DNA of 64,000 bases from the NCBI GenBank assembly GCA_965661085.1, contig CBFIDA010000003.1, forward strand, positions 37,158 through 101,157. Reading direction: 5' to 3'. Both the position numbers and the translations under genes were made by a program. The notes beneath the pieces were generated by a model, which was given only the letters and a program-made list of their open reading frames with translations, searched no databases and had not been told where the DNA came from. Below, piece after piece: positions 16,721 to 27,559 of this stretch. How positions within the stretch are numbered: position 1 is the stretch's first letter; each line of letters opens with the position of its first letter. This DNA is from CBFIDA01 sp965661085 (lineage in GTDB: Bacteria; Pseudomonadota; Gammaproteobacteria; Comchoanobacterales; Comchoanobacteraceae).

Positions 16721-18631
16721 TCAAGTCATGGGCTCTGACTCAGCCAGTCTGGCCAAGTTGCCTTTGTGTTCCAACCACGTCCTGCGATCGTCACTGCGTT
16801 TCTTTGCCAACAATTTGTCCATCATGGCATTGGCTCTGATTTTATCCACTGTCAACTTGACCAACCGGCGTGTTTCAGGGGCCATGGCGGTCTCTTTCAG
16901 TTGCTCAGGATTCATTTCACCCAGCCCTTTGAAGCGCTGGAGTGTCGTTTTTTTGGTGTGATGTTTTTTCAAGATGGCCTGTTTTTCTGATTCATCAAGC
17001 GCATAAAAAGTCTGTTGACCAACATCAATGCGGTAAAGAGGTGGCATGGCAACATACAAATAGCCTGCTTCAACCAAAGCATAAAAATGTTTCAAGAACA
17101 AGGCGCACAGTAAGGTACTGATGTGATTGCCATCTGAATCGGCGTCGGCCAAAAGACATATCTTGCCATAGCGACACGATGACACATCATTCGATCCCGG
17201 ATCCACCCCGATGGCCACTGCAATGTCATGGACCGTCTGTGAACCCAATACTTGATCAGAATCAACTTCCCAGGTGTTGAGGATTTTACCACGCAAAGGC
17301 AGCACCGCTTGTGTCTGTTTGTGGCGCGCCTGTTTGGCGGAGCCACCTGCAGAGTCACCCTCGACCAAAAAAAGTTCACACTCTTGTTGTATTTGACTGA
17401 TGCAATCCGCCAGTTTTCCTGGCAAAGCAGGGCCAGATGTGACTTTCTTTCGCACAACCTTTTTGGCTTGGCGCATGCGTTTTTGTGCACGGCCGATGCT
17501 CTGTTCGGCCAAAATCATAGCTTGTTCAACATGTTGATTGAGCCATAAACTGAAATCGTCTTTGACCAAATGGCCGACAAAATTGGCACACTGTCTCGAC
17601 GTCAGACGATCTTTGGTTTGCCCTGAGAACTGTGGGTCTTTGATTTTGACCGACAACACAAAAGCGCACGTCTCACAAACGTCTTCTGCCTTCAGTTTGA
17701 CAGCCCGGGGCAACAGTTCTCGCATCTCACAAAACTCACGCATGGCCTCCAACAATCCCTGCCTAAAACCGTTGACATGGGTACCACCATGGGCAGTAGG
17801 AATCAAGTTGACATAACTTTCACAAGGGCGCAAACCGCCATCCAAAACCCACGTACAAGCGTAATCAAGTGTCGCCATGTCGGTCACATGATTGCCTTGA
17901 AACACAGGATTGGGCACATAAGTTTCATCGACCAACGCCGTTTCCAAATAAGCTTTCAAGCCCTGGTCGTAGCACCAATCAAACGTTTGCGCTTTGTCTT
18001 CGATCTCAACATGAACATGTAAACCCGAACACAACACTGCCTTTGCCTGCAACAATTTCAGCAATGCCTTGACATCAAAACTTGGCACATCAAAATATTT
18101 GGGATCGGGCCAAAAACGCACGCGCGTGCCTGTTTTGGATTTGGCCACCGTATCGATCACGTGCAACTCGGATGTTTTGACGCCATCCTCAAAAGTCATA
18201 TGGTGCACCTGACCTTTTTTGTAAACCTCAACCTCCATTTTGGTTGATAACGCGTTGGCCACCGAAATGCCAACGCCATGGAGCCCACCAGAAAAACCAT
18301 AGCTTTTGTCAGAAAACTTGGCCCCAGCATGCAACTTGGTCATGATGATCTCAACCCCACTGATGCCATGCTCTGGATGGTTGTCAACCGGCATGCCCCG
18401 ACCATCATCGGTGACCGAAATGGAATGATCGGCATGCAGCACAACCGACAGGTGTTTGGCATGACCCGCCAGTGCCTCATCCACACTGTTGTCGACCGCT
18501 TCTTGTGCCAAATGATTGGGGTTGGTGGTATCGGTGTACATACCAGGACGCTTTTTAACTGGATCAAGCCCAGTCAATACTTCGATGGCAGATGCCTGAT
18601 AATGTTGTGTTGCGGTGCGTATTTTTGTCAT
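16721..18631 (-). CDS. parE: DNA topoisomerase IV subunit B
   Basis: A 636-residue type IIA topoisomerase B subunit. The GHKL ATPase site is visible (EAVDNSVDEALAGHAK, DDGRGMPV, GGLHGVGISVANAL), followed by the transducer and the TOPRIM domain (ELFLVEGDSAGGSAKQ, ADADSDGNHI). The sequence KRPGMYTDTTNPNHLAQE and the 636-residue length fit ParE rather than GyrB. With ParC it decatenates replicated chromosomes; parC is not in the window. It lies about 10 kb from the candidate origin. Confidence 0.95.
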   Translation of the reverse strand: MTKIRTATQHYQASAIEVLTGLDPVKKRPGMYTDTTNPNHLAQEAVDNSVDEALAGHAKHLSVVLHADHSISVTDDGRGMPVDNHPEHGISGVEIIMTKLHAGAKFSDKSYGFSGGLHGVGISVANALSTKMEVEVYKKGQVHHMTFEDGVKTSELHVIDTVAKSKTGTRVRFWPDPKYFDVPSFDVKALLKLLQAKAVLCSGLHVHVEIEDKAQTFDWCYDQGLKAYLETALVDETYVPNPVFQGNHVTDMATLDYACTWVLDGGLRPCESYVNLIPTAHGGTHVNGFRQGLLEAMREFCEMRELLPRAVKLKAEDVCETCAFVLSVKIKDPQFSGQTKDRLTSRQCANFVGHLVKDDFSLWLNQHVEQAMILAEQSIGRAQKRMRQAKKVVRKKVTSGPALPGKLADCISQIQQECELFLVEGDSAGGSAKQARHKQTQAVLPLRGKILNTWEVDSDQVLGSQTVHDIAVAIGVDPGSNDVSSCRYGKICLLADADSDGNHISTLLCALFLKHFYALVEAGYLYVAMPPLYRIDVGQQTFYALDESEKQAILKKHHTKKTTLQRFKGLGEMNPEQLKETAMAPETRRLVKLTVDKIRANAMMDKLLAKKRSDDRRTWLEHKGNLARLAESEPMT

Positions 18632-18837
18632 GGTTTTTACCTATATTGCTAACAATTATACTGCACAAACCAATTGATTACAAGTTTGTTTTTGCAGGCG
18701 CGCTCCAGAGGATTCACATGAAACACATTGTACACACATCATAACACATCACGATTTGACAAGTCCAAATGGTCCGCTGTGGCAAACATGTGTCGATACG
18801 TCCTTGCCTCATCATGGTTTGAAACAACATCTTTTCC

Positions 18838-18866
18838 TTGCGCTTGGGGCGCATGCATGGTATAAG
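18838..18866 (+). promoter_or_regulatory. Likely promoter of deaD with a long leader
   Basis: TTGCGC (18838-18843), 17-base spacer, TATAAG (18861-18866). Transcription from about 18873 would give a leader of about 130 bases before the ATG at 19002, a feature common in cold-responsive DEAD-box genes. Confidence 0.45.
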
Positions 18867-19001
18867 ATCTTGTTAAAATTCAGATGAATTGGTCTCTCGC
18901 GCGCAAAGAATCACAAGACCTTGTGCCCCATTCTCCAGTTTTTTCACCACCCATTTTCATTGGCCATCACGGCCTGATTCACGCCTTTTAAGAGCCATTC
19001 T

Positions 19002-20654
19002 ATGACCGACACGTCCAACCCCACCACATTTTCTGACCTCAAGCTGTCCAAATCGATCCTTGAAAATCTGACCGCGCTTGGTTATGAGCACCCCACCCCT
19101 GTCCAAGCCGCCAGCATGCCTCTCTTAATTGAAGGCCACGATGTGGTTGCACAAGCCCAAACAGGAACTGGAAAAACCGCAGCATTTGCTTTGCCGATTT
19201 TGACGCAACTCGATGTACAGGATCGCACACCACAAGCGCTGATCATTGCACCCACCCGTGAATTGGCCATTCAAGTTGCTGAGGCCTGCCAGAGTTACAG
19301 CAAAGGCATCAAAGGGGTCACGGCCACAGCCATTTATGGTGGCCAGGACTATCAAATACAACTGCGCGCCTTGAAACGCGGCTGCCAAGTGGTGGTGGGC
19401 ACACCAGGACGCTTGATGGATCACATCGATCGTGGCACGCTTGACATCAGTCAGATCAAAACAGTTGTGCTCGACGAGGCCGACGAGATGTTGAAAATGG
19501 GTTTCATTGACGACATCACATGGATCCTCGAACACACCCCGTCCACGCGTCAAACAGCACTGTTTTCTGCCACCATGCCCACCTCCATTCAAAACATTGC
19601 CAAAACGTATCTGAATCAACCCAAACATGTGCACATCAAACCCAAAGAGCGGACTTTAAACGCCATTGAGCAAGTGTGTGTTGAAATACGCCGTGAGCAA
19701 AAGATGGAAGCGCTGACCCGATTTTTGGAAATGGAGCAACTGAGTGCGGCCATCATTTTTGTACGGACCAAAACCATCTCAGGCGAAATTGCTGAAAAAC
19801 TTCAAGCACGCGGCTATGCTGCTGCGGCTTTGAATGGCGACATGAGTCAATCTCTGCGTGAAAAGGTCATTGGTCGTATCAAATCTGGGTCCCTAGACAT
19901 CATTGTCGCAACCGATGTTGCCGCTCGAGGCATAGATGTCGAGCGCATCAGCCATGTTGTCAATTACGACATTCCACACGATGTTGAATCTTACATTCAC
20001 CGAATTGGACGCACAGGCCGCGCTGGCCGTAGCGGCAAGGCCATCTTGTTTGTCTCACCACGCGAATACCGTTTGTTGCGAGACATTGAGCGCCATACCA
20101 AACAGCCCATTGAAAAAATTCAACCGCCCACGCTCGAACAAATGAACCAAAAACGTTTGGAAGAAGTCAGCGAGAAAATTGTCAACATTGTCACCAAAAG
20201 TAAAAAGCTTGGGCCTTATCACAAGCTGGTTGCAGACATGGTCACAGACCAAAATCTTCAGCCCAATGACATTGCGGCTGCCATGTGTTATTTGATGATG
20301 CAAAACAATCCCTTGGGTGACCAAGACATCGATTTCTCCCTCAGCAAGAAGCGCCGAGAGAAGTCCAACTCAAACACACGTCCTCGCAAAAAGTTTGGCA
20401 GCAAACCACCCTTCAAAGGGCGTGATGGTCAGTGCCGTGATGCCGATGGCACCCAAAAACCCAAATGGGACAAGAAAAAACGGTCAGAAAAATCGGGCAA
20501 GAAGTCATGGCATGCATCCAGTGACGATCAAGCCAAGTTCAAAAAACCCAAGAAAAAACATACACAACGTTCCGACGATGGTGGCATGTTTGGGCGCATC
20601 GATGCCAACCGACTACCAAAGAAGAAAAAGCCTAAAAAACGTTTGGTTGAGTGA
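19002..20654 (+). CDS. deaD: ATP-dependent DEAD-box RNA helicase DeaD/CsdA-like
   Basis: A 550-residue helicase with the full motif order: Q motif, AQTGTGKTAAF (motif I), PTRELAIQ (Ia), TPGRLMD, VVLDEADEML (II), SAT (III), then VATDVAARGIDVE and HRIGRTGRAGRSG (VI). A helical extension (about 380-440) is followed by a highly basic Lys/Arg/Ser tail of about 100 residues in place of the classical RNA-binding domain of E. coli DeaD. It unwinds RNA, typically in ribosome assembly and at low temperature. Confidence 0.9.
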   Translation: MTDTSNPTTFSDLKLSKSILENLTALGYEHPTPVQAASMPLLIEGHDVVAQAQTGTGKTAAFALPILTQLDVQDRTPQALIIAPTRELAIQVAEACQSYSKGIKGVTATAIYGGQDYQIQLRALKRGCQVVVGTPGRLMDHIDRGTLDISQIKTVVLDEADEMLKMGFIDDITWILEHTPSTRQTALFSATMPTSIQNIAKTYLNQPKHVHIKPKERTLNAIEQVCVEIRREQKMEALTRFLEMEQLSAAIIFVRTKTISGEIAEKLQARGYAAAALNGDMSQSLREKVIGRIKSGSLDIIVATDVAARGIDVERISHVVNYDIPHDVESYIHRIGRTGRAGRSGKAILFVSPREYRLLRDIERHTKQPIEKIQPPTLEQMNQKRLEEVSEKIVNIVTKSKKLGPYHKLVADMVTDQNLQPNDIAAAMCYLMMQNNPLGDQDIDFSLSKKRREKSNSNTRPRKKFGSKPPFKGRDGQCRDADGTQKPKWDKKKRSEKSGKKSWHASSDDQAKFKKPKKKHTQRSDDGGMFGRIDANRLPKKKKPKKRLVE

Positions 20655-20868
20655 TGTTGGCGAGCTGTACGCATTCCCTTTCATGCATCGATTCATGACA
20701 TCAAGCTCTTGGTTGCTGAGGTAAGCGCGACCCTCAACGCTTGCACATGGTGGCGCGCATCAGATCTCAAGCAACAAGAAGGATCGTTTTTGGCCACACT
20801 TGCTTGTGCAAAAAAGCAACGATGCCAGAAAGGTGTGATCATTTTAAAGTCAGGTCAGTGACATGTTT

Positions 20869-20942
<74 letters not shown>

Positions 20943-21180
20943 ATGCCAAACCACTTTAGCCATGCCACCCTGCGCTGTCAAGTCATCTTATGGTTGAGAC
21001 ATGCAACCCGAGTTTTTGTGTCTTTGGGATGCACTTTAAAAGCCAATCTTGGGATGGAAAAAATTGGGTTTTGAGTCTAGACAATGAAAGCATTTGAACA
21101 ATGCAGTGCGGTGGCGAGATCGTCTCGACAGTTCCGTTGCATTGTGATACATTTTTTGGAAGGCGATCGATGAGGTATGG

Positions 21181-22215
21181 ATGTCAAAGTATTGGTGCCA
21201 TCTGGTGATGTTGTGGGGATGTTTGGGCTTGGCATATGCTCGGCCTGATTTTGCCCCTCCACCTGTACATGTGCAAACCTTAACGGTGCATGCAAAATCC
21301 GTGCCAGAAACATTGTATTTCATTGGCAGTCTTTCTGCGGAACACGGTCTTGTGATCAAATCAGAAATTGGCGGGCGCATCACCCACTTGGCCGTTCAAA
21401 GTGGGCAACATGTGACACAGGGACAAACAATTGCCCAGATCAACCCAGAAATCTTGCAAAGTCAACTCGATGGTGCGCGTTCTGCGCTGCGTCAAGCACA
21501 AAAACACCACAAGCGCGCCACACAATTGTTTGCAACACATATGATTGCACGTCAAGATTTGGATCATGCCCAGGACAGCTTGCTGCAGGCACGCGCTCAA
21601 TCTCTGGCACTGCAAGCCCAACTCAACCAAACCAAAATCGTGGCACCCTTTTCAGGCCAATTGGGCATTCTGCATGTACAAGAAGGCGATGTCATCACTG
21701 CTGGCGCCGAGATTGTACCTCTGGCAGATGACCGCAGTCTTTGGGTCGACTTTGCCTTGCCACAAAGCCAAGTTTTTTTGCGCCAAACGGTCAAAAACAT
21801 CGATGTGGTGTCTCAGGTCTCAAAACAGCGCGTCACCGCACACTGGGTTGCCGATGATGGCATGCTCAACCCCAAAACACGTCAGCTGCATGTTCGAGCC
21901 CACCTGAACAACCCCCATCACCTTTTTATGCCAGGTGCTTTTGTGCGTGTTGCATTGCACACACATGTCGATCAAACACGCATTTTCATACCACAGTATG
22001 CTGTTTCCTACACGAGAAAAGGACCCTCTGTATACCGATGGGTGCACCATAAAGCTGTGCCCACACCTGTGGTCCTTGGCACGCGCCAACAGGGTATGGC
22101 TGAAATCAAACAAGGGTTGAAAGACCAAGACATCATCATCACGGCAGGCCGCCACAAACTGTTTCCCAATGCAAAAATTGTGGTCGACAACCCCTCAACA
22201 CGATCCGGCTCATGA
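21181..22215 (+). CDS. RND efflux periplasmic adaptor (membrane fusion protein)
   Basis: 344 residues with an N-terminal signal peptide (LVMLWGCLGLAYA), the lipoyl half-motif GRITHLAVQSGQHVTQGQTI, a helical hairpin (about 90-140), the second half AGQLGIL-type segment (SGQLGILHVQEGDVITAG) and beta-barrel domains ending near 340. This is the HlyD/AcrA-type adaptor joining the inner-membrane pump to an outer-membrane channel. It ends in ATGA, overlapping the RND gene by 4 bases. No outer-membrane channel gene is nearby. Shorter than AcrA. Confidence 0.92.
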   Translation: MSKYWCHLVMLWGCLGLAYARPDFAPPPVHVQTLTVHAKSVPETLYFIGSLSAEHGLVIKSEIGGRITHLAVQSGQHVTQGQTIAQINPEILQSQLDGARSALRQAQKHHKRATQLFATHMIARQDLDHAQDSLLQARAQSLALQAQLNQTKIVAPFSGQLGILHVQEGDVITAGAEIVPLADDRSLWVDFALPQSQVFLRQTVKNIDVVSQVSKQRVTAHWVADDGMLNPKTRQLHVRAHLNNPHHLFMPGAFVRVALHTHVDQTRIFIPQYAVSYTRKGPSVYRWVHHKAVPTPVVLGTRQQGMAEIKQGLKDQDIIITAGRHKLFPNAKIVVDNPSTRSGS

Positions 22216-25200
22216 ATTTTACCGACCGATTCATCCATCAACCTGTACTGGCCATCGTGATCAGCTTGTTTTTGTTCTTCATTGGATTGATTTGTGCCAC
22301 CAAGCTGCATTTGCGACAGTACCCCAACGTCAGTGCCACAGTCATTTCAATTGTCACCGGCTATCCAGGTGCCAGCGCAGAAGACATCGAAACCTTTGTC
22401 ACCACACCACTCGAAGATCAGTTGGCAGGCATCGATCATCTTGACACCGTCACGTCCAACTCACAAAGCAACCAAAGCACCGTGACCCTGACTTTTAAAC
22501 TCGGCACAGACATCAATGCAACACTGGCCAATGTTTACAGCAAAGTCGCGGCGGCCCGTGGTAAGTTGCCGCCCGACATTCGAGACCCCATCATTCAAAA
22601 AGTCGATCCCAACAAATCACCTTTAATTTATATCGGGCTTTTAAGCCATCAACTATCCTTGGCGGCGACTGCAGATTATTTTGATCGTGCCATCAAGCCC
22701 AGCATGCAAAACATCACAGGTGTTGGTCTCATTCAAATGTTTGGGGATTATCGGTATGCCATGAATGTAGCGATTCATCCAATGCAATTGGCAGGACATG
22801 GGCTGGCGATCCAAGACTTTGTGGCTCAATTGCGTCAAAACAACGTCTATCCTGCCATCGGTGATGTGCATGGTCGGACCATGCAGTATCCCATTCAAAT
22901 CACCAACCAACCCGCACATGCCTCTGCGTTTGATGCCATACCCATCATGCAAGGTCTATATGGACCGGTTCGTGCTGGCGATGTCTCAACGGTGGCGTTG
23001 GGTGAACCTCCACAAAAAACCATGGCCTCGGTCGACGACCAACCTGCTGTGTTCTTTGGCATCATCCCGACCTCTGATTCGAACCCTGTACAACTGTCAC
23101 ATGACATTGATCTGATGTTGAAACGCCTAAAAGGTCAATTGCCATCTGATATGGTGATGCGTAAGTTTTGGGATGCTGCCATCTTCATCAAAGACTCCTT
23201 GAACGAAGTGGGCAAAGCCATCGGGGAAACTGCTGTGGCAGTCATCGCCATCATGCTATTGTTTTTGGGTTCAGGGCGCATGGTGTGGGTGCCTGCTGTG
23301 GCCATCCCCCTATCGCTTGTGGGGACATTTGCCATCATGCTGGGATTGGGGTTTTCCATCAACACCTTTACACTGTTGGCCATGGTGTTGGCCATAGGCA
23401 TGGTGGTGGACGATGCCATTGTCGTGTTGGAAAACATTCATCGTCATATTGAGGCTGGCATGTCAGCTCGACAAGCAGCCCTTCAAGGTGCGAGAGAAAT
23501 TCAATTTCCTGTCATTGCCATGACACTGACTTTGGCAGCTGTGTATGCGCCCATTGGCTTTTTGAGTGGTGTCACAGGCATTTTGTTTCGTGAGTTTGCT
23601 TTCACTTTGGCCGGAGCCGTCATTTTATCGGGCATCATTGCCCTCACCTTAAGTCCAATGATGTGTGCCCACATCCTCGATGGCATCAATCTCAAAACGC
23701 GCCTGGCAACCACAGTGCATGGCCTTTTTCAACGAGCAAGTCAAGCTTACGTCACACGCTTGAAACGCATCATGGCGTGGCCTAAATCTGTCATCGCTGG
23801 CATGCTGATCATGATGATCGGATGCGTGGCCGGTTTTGTGTTTCTGCCCTCCAATTTGGTGCCCATGGAAGATTCTGGTGCACTCATGAGTTTCATCAAA
23901 GGCCCAACTGGTGCCAACTTGCATTACATGAGGCCTTACATGCAACAAGTCAATCAGCACATGAAAACCCTACCCGACATACAAGACAATGCTCTGATCA
24001 CTGGCATGCAGTCGGAAAATGCCGGCATGGCGATTGCCTTACTGAAACCACTCAGCCAACGTCAATCTGATGCCGCGACGCTGGCACAACAGCTGCAAAA
24101 GAAATTTGCCACCGTGACAGGCATCAATGCTTTTGTGGTCAACCCCTTTCGAGTACCAGGGGGCAATGGCACCATGCCTCTGGGCTTTGTGGTCAAAACA
24201 CTGGGTTCGTTGGCCGACCTGAATGATGGCATGCAACGTCTGCTGAATGCGCTGAAAGACAACACCTCACCCTATCATCAGTGGAAAATCTTCTATCCCA
24301 ACACCGATTTCAAACTCGATCAACCCACAGTGCAATATCACCTCAACCATGCCCGCATGAATGACCTGGGCATTTCGACAGATACCATAAGCCAAGCTTT
24401 GGCATTGAGCATCAATGAACGTGAGCAAGGCCATTTCATCAAACGTCATAAACGTTACGATGTATTGCCTTTGTTGGCAGCACAGTTTCGAGACAACCCC
24501 AGTGCCATCAAACAAATCCATGTGCGCACGCAACATGGCGATTTGGTGCCACTCACCGACCTGCTCACCATCGAATACCATACCAGCGCAACAGGCATCG
24601 ATCATTTTCAAAAGATGCGGGCTGCCACGTTGGCTGCAGCAGCCTTGATGCCAGGGTACTCGATGGGTGAAGCGTTGGCGCACATCCAAAAGACAGCCGA
24701 ATCGATCTTTCCGCAAGGCACACTTTATGATTACAGCGGTCAATCTCGGACCTATATGACCACGCGTGGCCATACTTTGATGCTGTTTGTCTACGCCATT
24801 TTGTTCATCTATTTGGTGTTGGCCGCACAATACGAGAGCTTTAGGGATCCACTCATCATCATGACCTGTGTGCCACTGTCCACGTTTGGTGCCCTACTCA
24901 TGCTATGGATAACAGGAGGCGCCATCAACATGTACACCAACATCGGCATGGTCACCCTGGTGGGCTTGATCACCAAACATGGTATTTTGATGTTGGATTA
25001 CGCCAACCACCTCATTGCCGAAGACAACATGACACGCCATGATGCCATTGTCCACGCAGCATATGTAAGACTGCGACCCATTGTCATCACCACTGTCGCC
25101 ATGCTGTTGGCCGCCCTGCCCCTGGCCATCGCCACCGGCACCGGCCATAACGCCAGAAATCAGCTCGGCTGGACGATCTTTGGAGGCATGACCCTTGGCA

Positions 25201-25271
25201 CAATACTCTCCCTGTTCGTCGTGCCAACGCTCTATATGATGCTTTCACGGCGAAAACCGTTGCGCACCTGA
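22212..25271 (+). CDS. RND-family multidrug efflux permease (AcrB/MexB-like, HAE1)
   Basis: A 1019-residue inner-membrane pump. It starts with FTDRFIHQPVLAIVIS (first membrane helix), then QYPNVSATVISIVTGYPGAS and the large periplasmic porter loop. The proton-relay pair is in GMVVDDAIVVLENIHRH (helix 4), and the second half repeats the pattern through NMYTNIGMVTLVGLITKHGI. Length and layout are complete. It exports hydrophobic compounds using the proton gradient. Translationally coupled to the adaptor. Substrates are unknown. Confidence 0.95.
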   Translation: MNFTDRFIHQPVLAIVISLFLFFIGLICATKLHLRQYPNVSATVISIVTGYPGASAEDIETFVTTPLEDQLAGIDHLDTVTSNSQSNQSTVTLTFKLGTDINATLANVYSKVAAARGKLPPDIRDPIIQKVDPNKSPLIYIGLLSHQLSLAATADYFDRAIKPSMQNITGVGLIQMFGDYRYAMNVAIHPMQLAGHGLAIQDFVAQLRQNNVYPAIGDVHGRTMQYPIQITNQPAHASAFDAIPIMQGLYGPVRAGDVSTVALGEPPQKTMASVDDQPAVFFGIIPTSDSNPVQLSHDIDLMLKRLKGQLPSDMVMRKFWDAAIFIKDSLNEVGKAIGETAVAVIAIMLLFLGSGRMVWVPAVAIPLSLVGTFAIMLGLGFSINTFTLLAMVLAIGMVVDDAIVVLENIHRHIEAGMSARQAALQGAREIQFPVIAMTLTLAAVYAPIGFLSGVTGILFREFAFTLAGAVILSGIIALTLSPMMCAHILDGINLKTRLATTVHGLFQRASQAYVTRLKRIMAWPKSVIAGMLIMMIGCVAGFVFLPSNLVPMEDSGALMSFIKGPTGANLHYMRPYMQQVNQHMKTLPDIQDNALITGMQSENAGMAIALLKPLSQRQSDAATLAQQLQKKFATVTGINAFVVNPFRVPGGNGTMPLGFVVKTLGSLADLNDGMQRLLNALKDNTSPYHQWKIFYPNTDFKLDQPTVQYHLNHARMNDLGISTDTISQALALSINEREQGHFIKRHKRYDVLPLLAAQFRDNPSAIKQIHVRTQHGDLVPLTDLLTIEYHTSATGIDHFQKMRAATLAAAALMPGYSMGEALAHIQKTAESIFPQGTLYDYSGQSRTYMTTRGHTLMLFVYAILFIYLVLAAQYESFRDPLIIMTCVPLSTFGALLMLWITGGAINMYTNIGMVTLVGLITKHGILMLDYANHLIAEDNMTRHDAIVHAAYVRLRPIVITTVAMLLAALPLAIATGTGHNARNQLGWTIFGGMTLGTILSLFVVPTLYMMLSRRKPLRT

Positions 25272-25824
25272 TGCCAAAGCGAACCATGTACCACCCTGAA
25301 GTGACGCATGCTGAATGTCTTGCCTGTTGACATCAATTGGCGTGATCAGACTGTATTGTGTTTGAATGTATGGCCACCATTCTCAAGTTTTTGGCGCTTC
25401 ATACGCAAGATCGAAGGCCAGACTTCGTGACGCTTGAATATGCGTGGTGGGACACAACCCAATGTATAGGTAAAAATGAGGCAGGCATGCCCTCTTGTCA
25501 TGCCCAAACTTCTCCGCAATGAAAAAATACTTTGGCTGCCACAATGGCTGCTGGCCTTCACGCCAAAAATGGGCCAAGCCTGACGATCTAAGGCGAAGTA
25601 GCCCTTGGGCACAACACGCTCCCTACGCGCCGTGCCAGCTCGCTGTATGGCGCCTTCACGGCGCCGTTCATCTGAATGATGATCAAAGAATATGATACGA
25701 CATCCCACGCACGCACCTTAAAAAGGGAGGAGACATCCGAGCCTGAGATGACGTCTTCTGGATGGCCAACCTGACCTCATCGTGTGCATGGCATACGCGG
25801 CGCCATCTTTGCATCGCCAGCACA
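25272..25824. other. 550-base stretch without a supportable gene
   Basis: A 120-codon minus-strand frame (25346-25708) exists but its composition is erratic (Arg/Cys/Trp-rich) and matches no family, so I treat it as non-coding, perhaps a dispersed repeat. No RNA or terminator hairpin was recognised. Confidence 0.35.
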
Positions 25825-27051
25825 CTATCTATACGGTTTTATGTCCCAATATGGCTCTAGATGCTCAACGCCCGTTTCACATACACCAAGATATTTCAAC
25901 TTTCGGCAGGAAGATACAATGCATTCCGCACCGGTATCGGTCACGTCTCGGTTGTCATGAAGGATGAGTTTTTCAAGGTTGCAGGCCAAAGACGTCTCCC
26001 CCCTATCCACCAATTTATAAATCATGTGGTTTGAGACATTTGAGGACCTCATGTCGAGTTGCTTCAATGGCAATTTGGCAATCTCGGTGGCGGCCTTGTC
26101 ATCTATATGCTGGCACTCAGAAATCACCAATTCCTCTAATTTTTTGTGTTGGGCAAGCGCCTTAAGACTCTTTGAGCCTATTGAGGTATCTCTGGCATTT
26201 AAATATTCCAAATAATTGGCCTCGACCAAGAAAGATGCCAATGCTTCATCATCAAAACCTCGGCACCTGTAAAGATTTAAACGTTGCATGGGACACCGCG
26301 ACAATGCCTGTAACCCTTCTTTTGTGATTGTCGCCTGTACTAAATCAATTTCTTGCAATTGTTTGTGCGCTCCAAAAACAAACAGCGCCGCATCTGCAGA
26401 CCATGTTTCTTCTGAAGGCCGCATCAGTTCTAGGCGCTTAAGATTTTTGAATTTTTGGGCAATGAGGGTCACCCTGTCTTGGTTGGTACGGACATGCATA
26501 TCTAGATATTCCAGGTTTGGGCTTGTTTTTGATAGATGGTCCAGATAGCCAGACAGAAGGCAAGCAAATTGGTCTGAGCGTCTTAATAGTTCTGAACACC
26601 CAAGCCAGAATGTCTTCAGTTTTGGAAAACGCTTGCCTTGTAAGACCGCCAAAGCCTTTGCATCGGTATCATCAGTAAAAATTGTCTCTTGACCAATATA
26701 AATATAAAGTGTTTTAAGCGTAGGGGATATATGATCCATCAACTGGTTTAAAACAGGTGATGTTTTATGAATCGGCATATCTAAACTTGGCACTACCATT
26801 TTAGGATGACGTCGCAAAAAACGCACGAAACGCTCAAAATGATCCCCACCCGAAAAACGTACAACACCTTTAATGACAATGGAACGAGATCGTAAAGCCA
26901 CACCTTTACTGACATAGGAACAGGATCGTAAAGCCTCTCTGATCGTCTTGCATGTTCCATGCAAACGCACGAAATATTTGAGGTCTAGAAAACCTGCCAG
27001 ATGCGACAACACACCTACGGGTAGGCTGGTCAATGGTAATTGTTTTTTCAT
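25825..27051 (-). CDS. F-box / leucine-rich-repeat protein (candidate secreted effector)
   Basis: A 408-residue protein of eukaryotic style. Residues 6-46 read LTSLPVGVLSHLAGFLDLKY then FVRLHGTCKTIREAL, fitting the F-box (LPxExLxxIxxFLDxxDLxxLxxVCKxxR). From about residue 150 to the end are leucine-rich repeats of the RNI/FBXL type (LQALSRCPMQRLNLYRC, NLEKLILHDNRDVTDTGAE). In eukaryotes and in Legionella effectors this pairing docks on Skp1 and brings substrates to an SCF ubiquitin ligase. It has no signal peptide, consistent with type IV export, though no secretion genes are in this window. Confidence 0.8.
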   Translation of the reverse strand: MKKQLPLTSLPVGVLSHLAGFLDLKYFVRLHGTCKTIREALRSCSYVSKGVALRSRSIVIKGVVRFSGGDHFERFVRFLRRHPKMVVPSLDMPIHKTSPVLNQLMDHISPTLKTLYIYIGQETIFTDDTDAKALAVLQGKRFPKLKTFWLGCSELLRRSDQFACLLSGYLDHLSKTSPNLEYLDMHVRTNQDRVTLIAQKFKNLKRLELMRPSEETWSADAALFVFGAHKQLQEIDLVQATITKEGLQALSRCPMQRLNLYRCRGFDDEALASFLVEANYLEYLNARDTSIGSKSLKALAQHKKLEELVISECQHIDDKAATEIAKLPLKQLDMRSSNVSNHMIYKLVDRGETSLACNLEKLILHDNRDVTDTGAECIVSSCRKLKYLGVCETGVEHLEPYWDIKPYR

Positions 27052-27559
27052 TTGATATGAACCTTTAACTGAAAGTTACCATGATAACACAACAAAAATA
27101 AAAAATAGACGCTTGAATCCATCCTGGTGGTGAGTACGATCGGTGTTGCTTCGAAAAAACGCAACAAACACCGAATAATGAGTGCTGATGTTTGTATTGT
27201 GCACCAAATCAGCCAATCGTTGTATGACCGTTGGCGAAGTTTTTCAAACATCGGGTCTCTTGTGAAGCGAAGAGGATTGGGTGTTGGTTTTTGAAAGAAT
27301 CAATTCTGAAAGCGGCATCAAGGCCTTTCATCTTACACACATCAAGATGTCGTAGAAGCATCAAGCAGCTTTTTATCAAACACAAGAGAGGAGGGTACAT
27401 GAACCTTATTTGTTTACAACTGTGCTTTCATATACACAAAGAAAGCTGTTTCTCGTTGCGTGTGTTTTATCATCTTTACGCATGTAACAGTGTACTGTTA
27501 CCAACAACACATCAAAGTCCGCCAAAGTGCTGAGTGCCGATGGGGATTATTTTTGAAGC
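27052..27559. other. 500-base stretch without a supportable gene
   Basis: Short overlapping frames on both strands (27231-27533 plus, 27209-27400 minus) lack family similarity or good ribosome-binding sites. It separates the F-box gene from the candidate origin. Confidence 0.3.

Noticed and set aside
25346..25708. 120-codon minus-strand frame after the RND pump
   Set aside because: Odd composition, no family similarity, no good ribosome-binding site; more like a repeat or chance frame.
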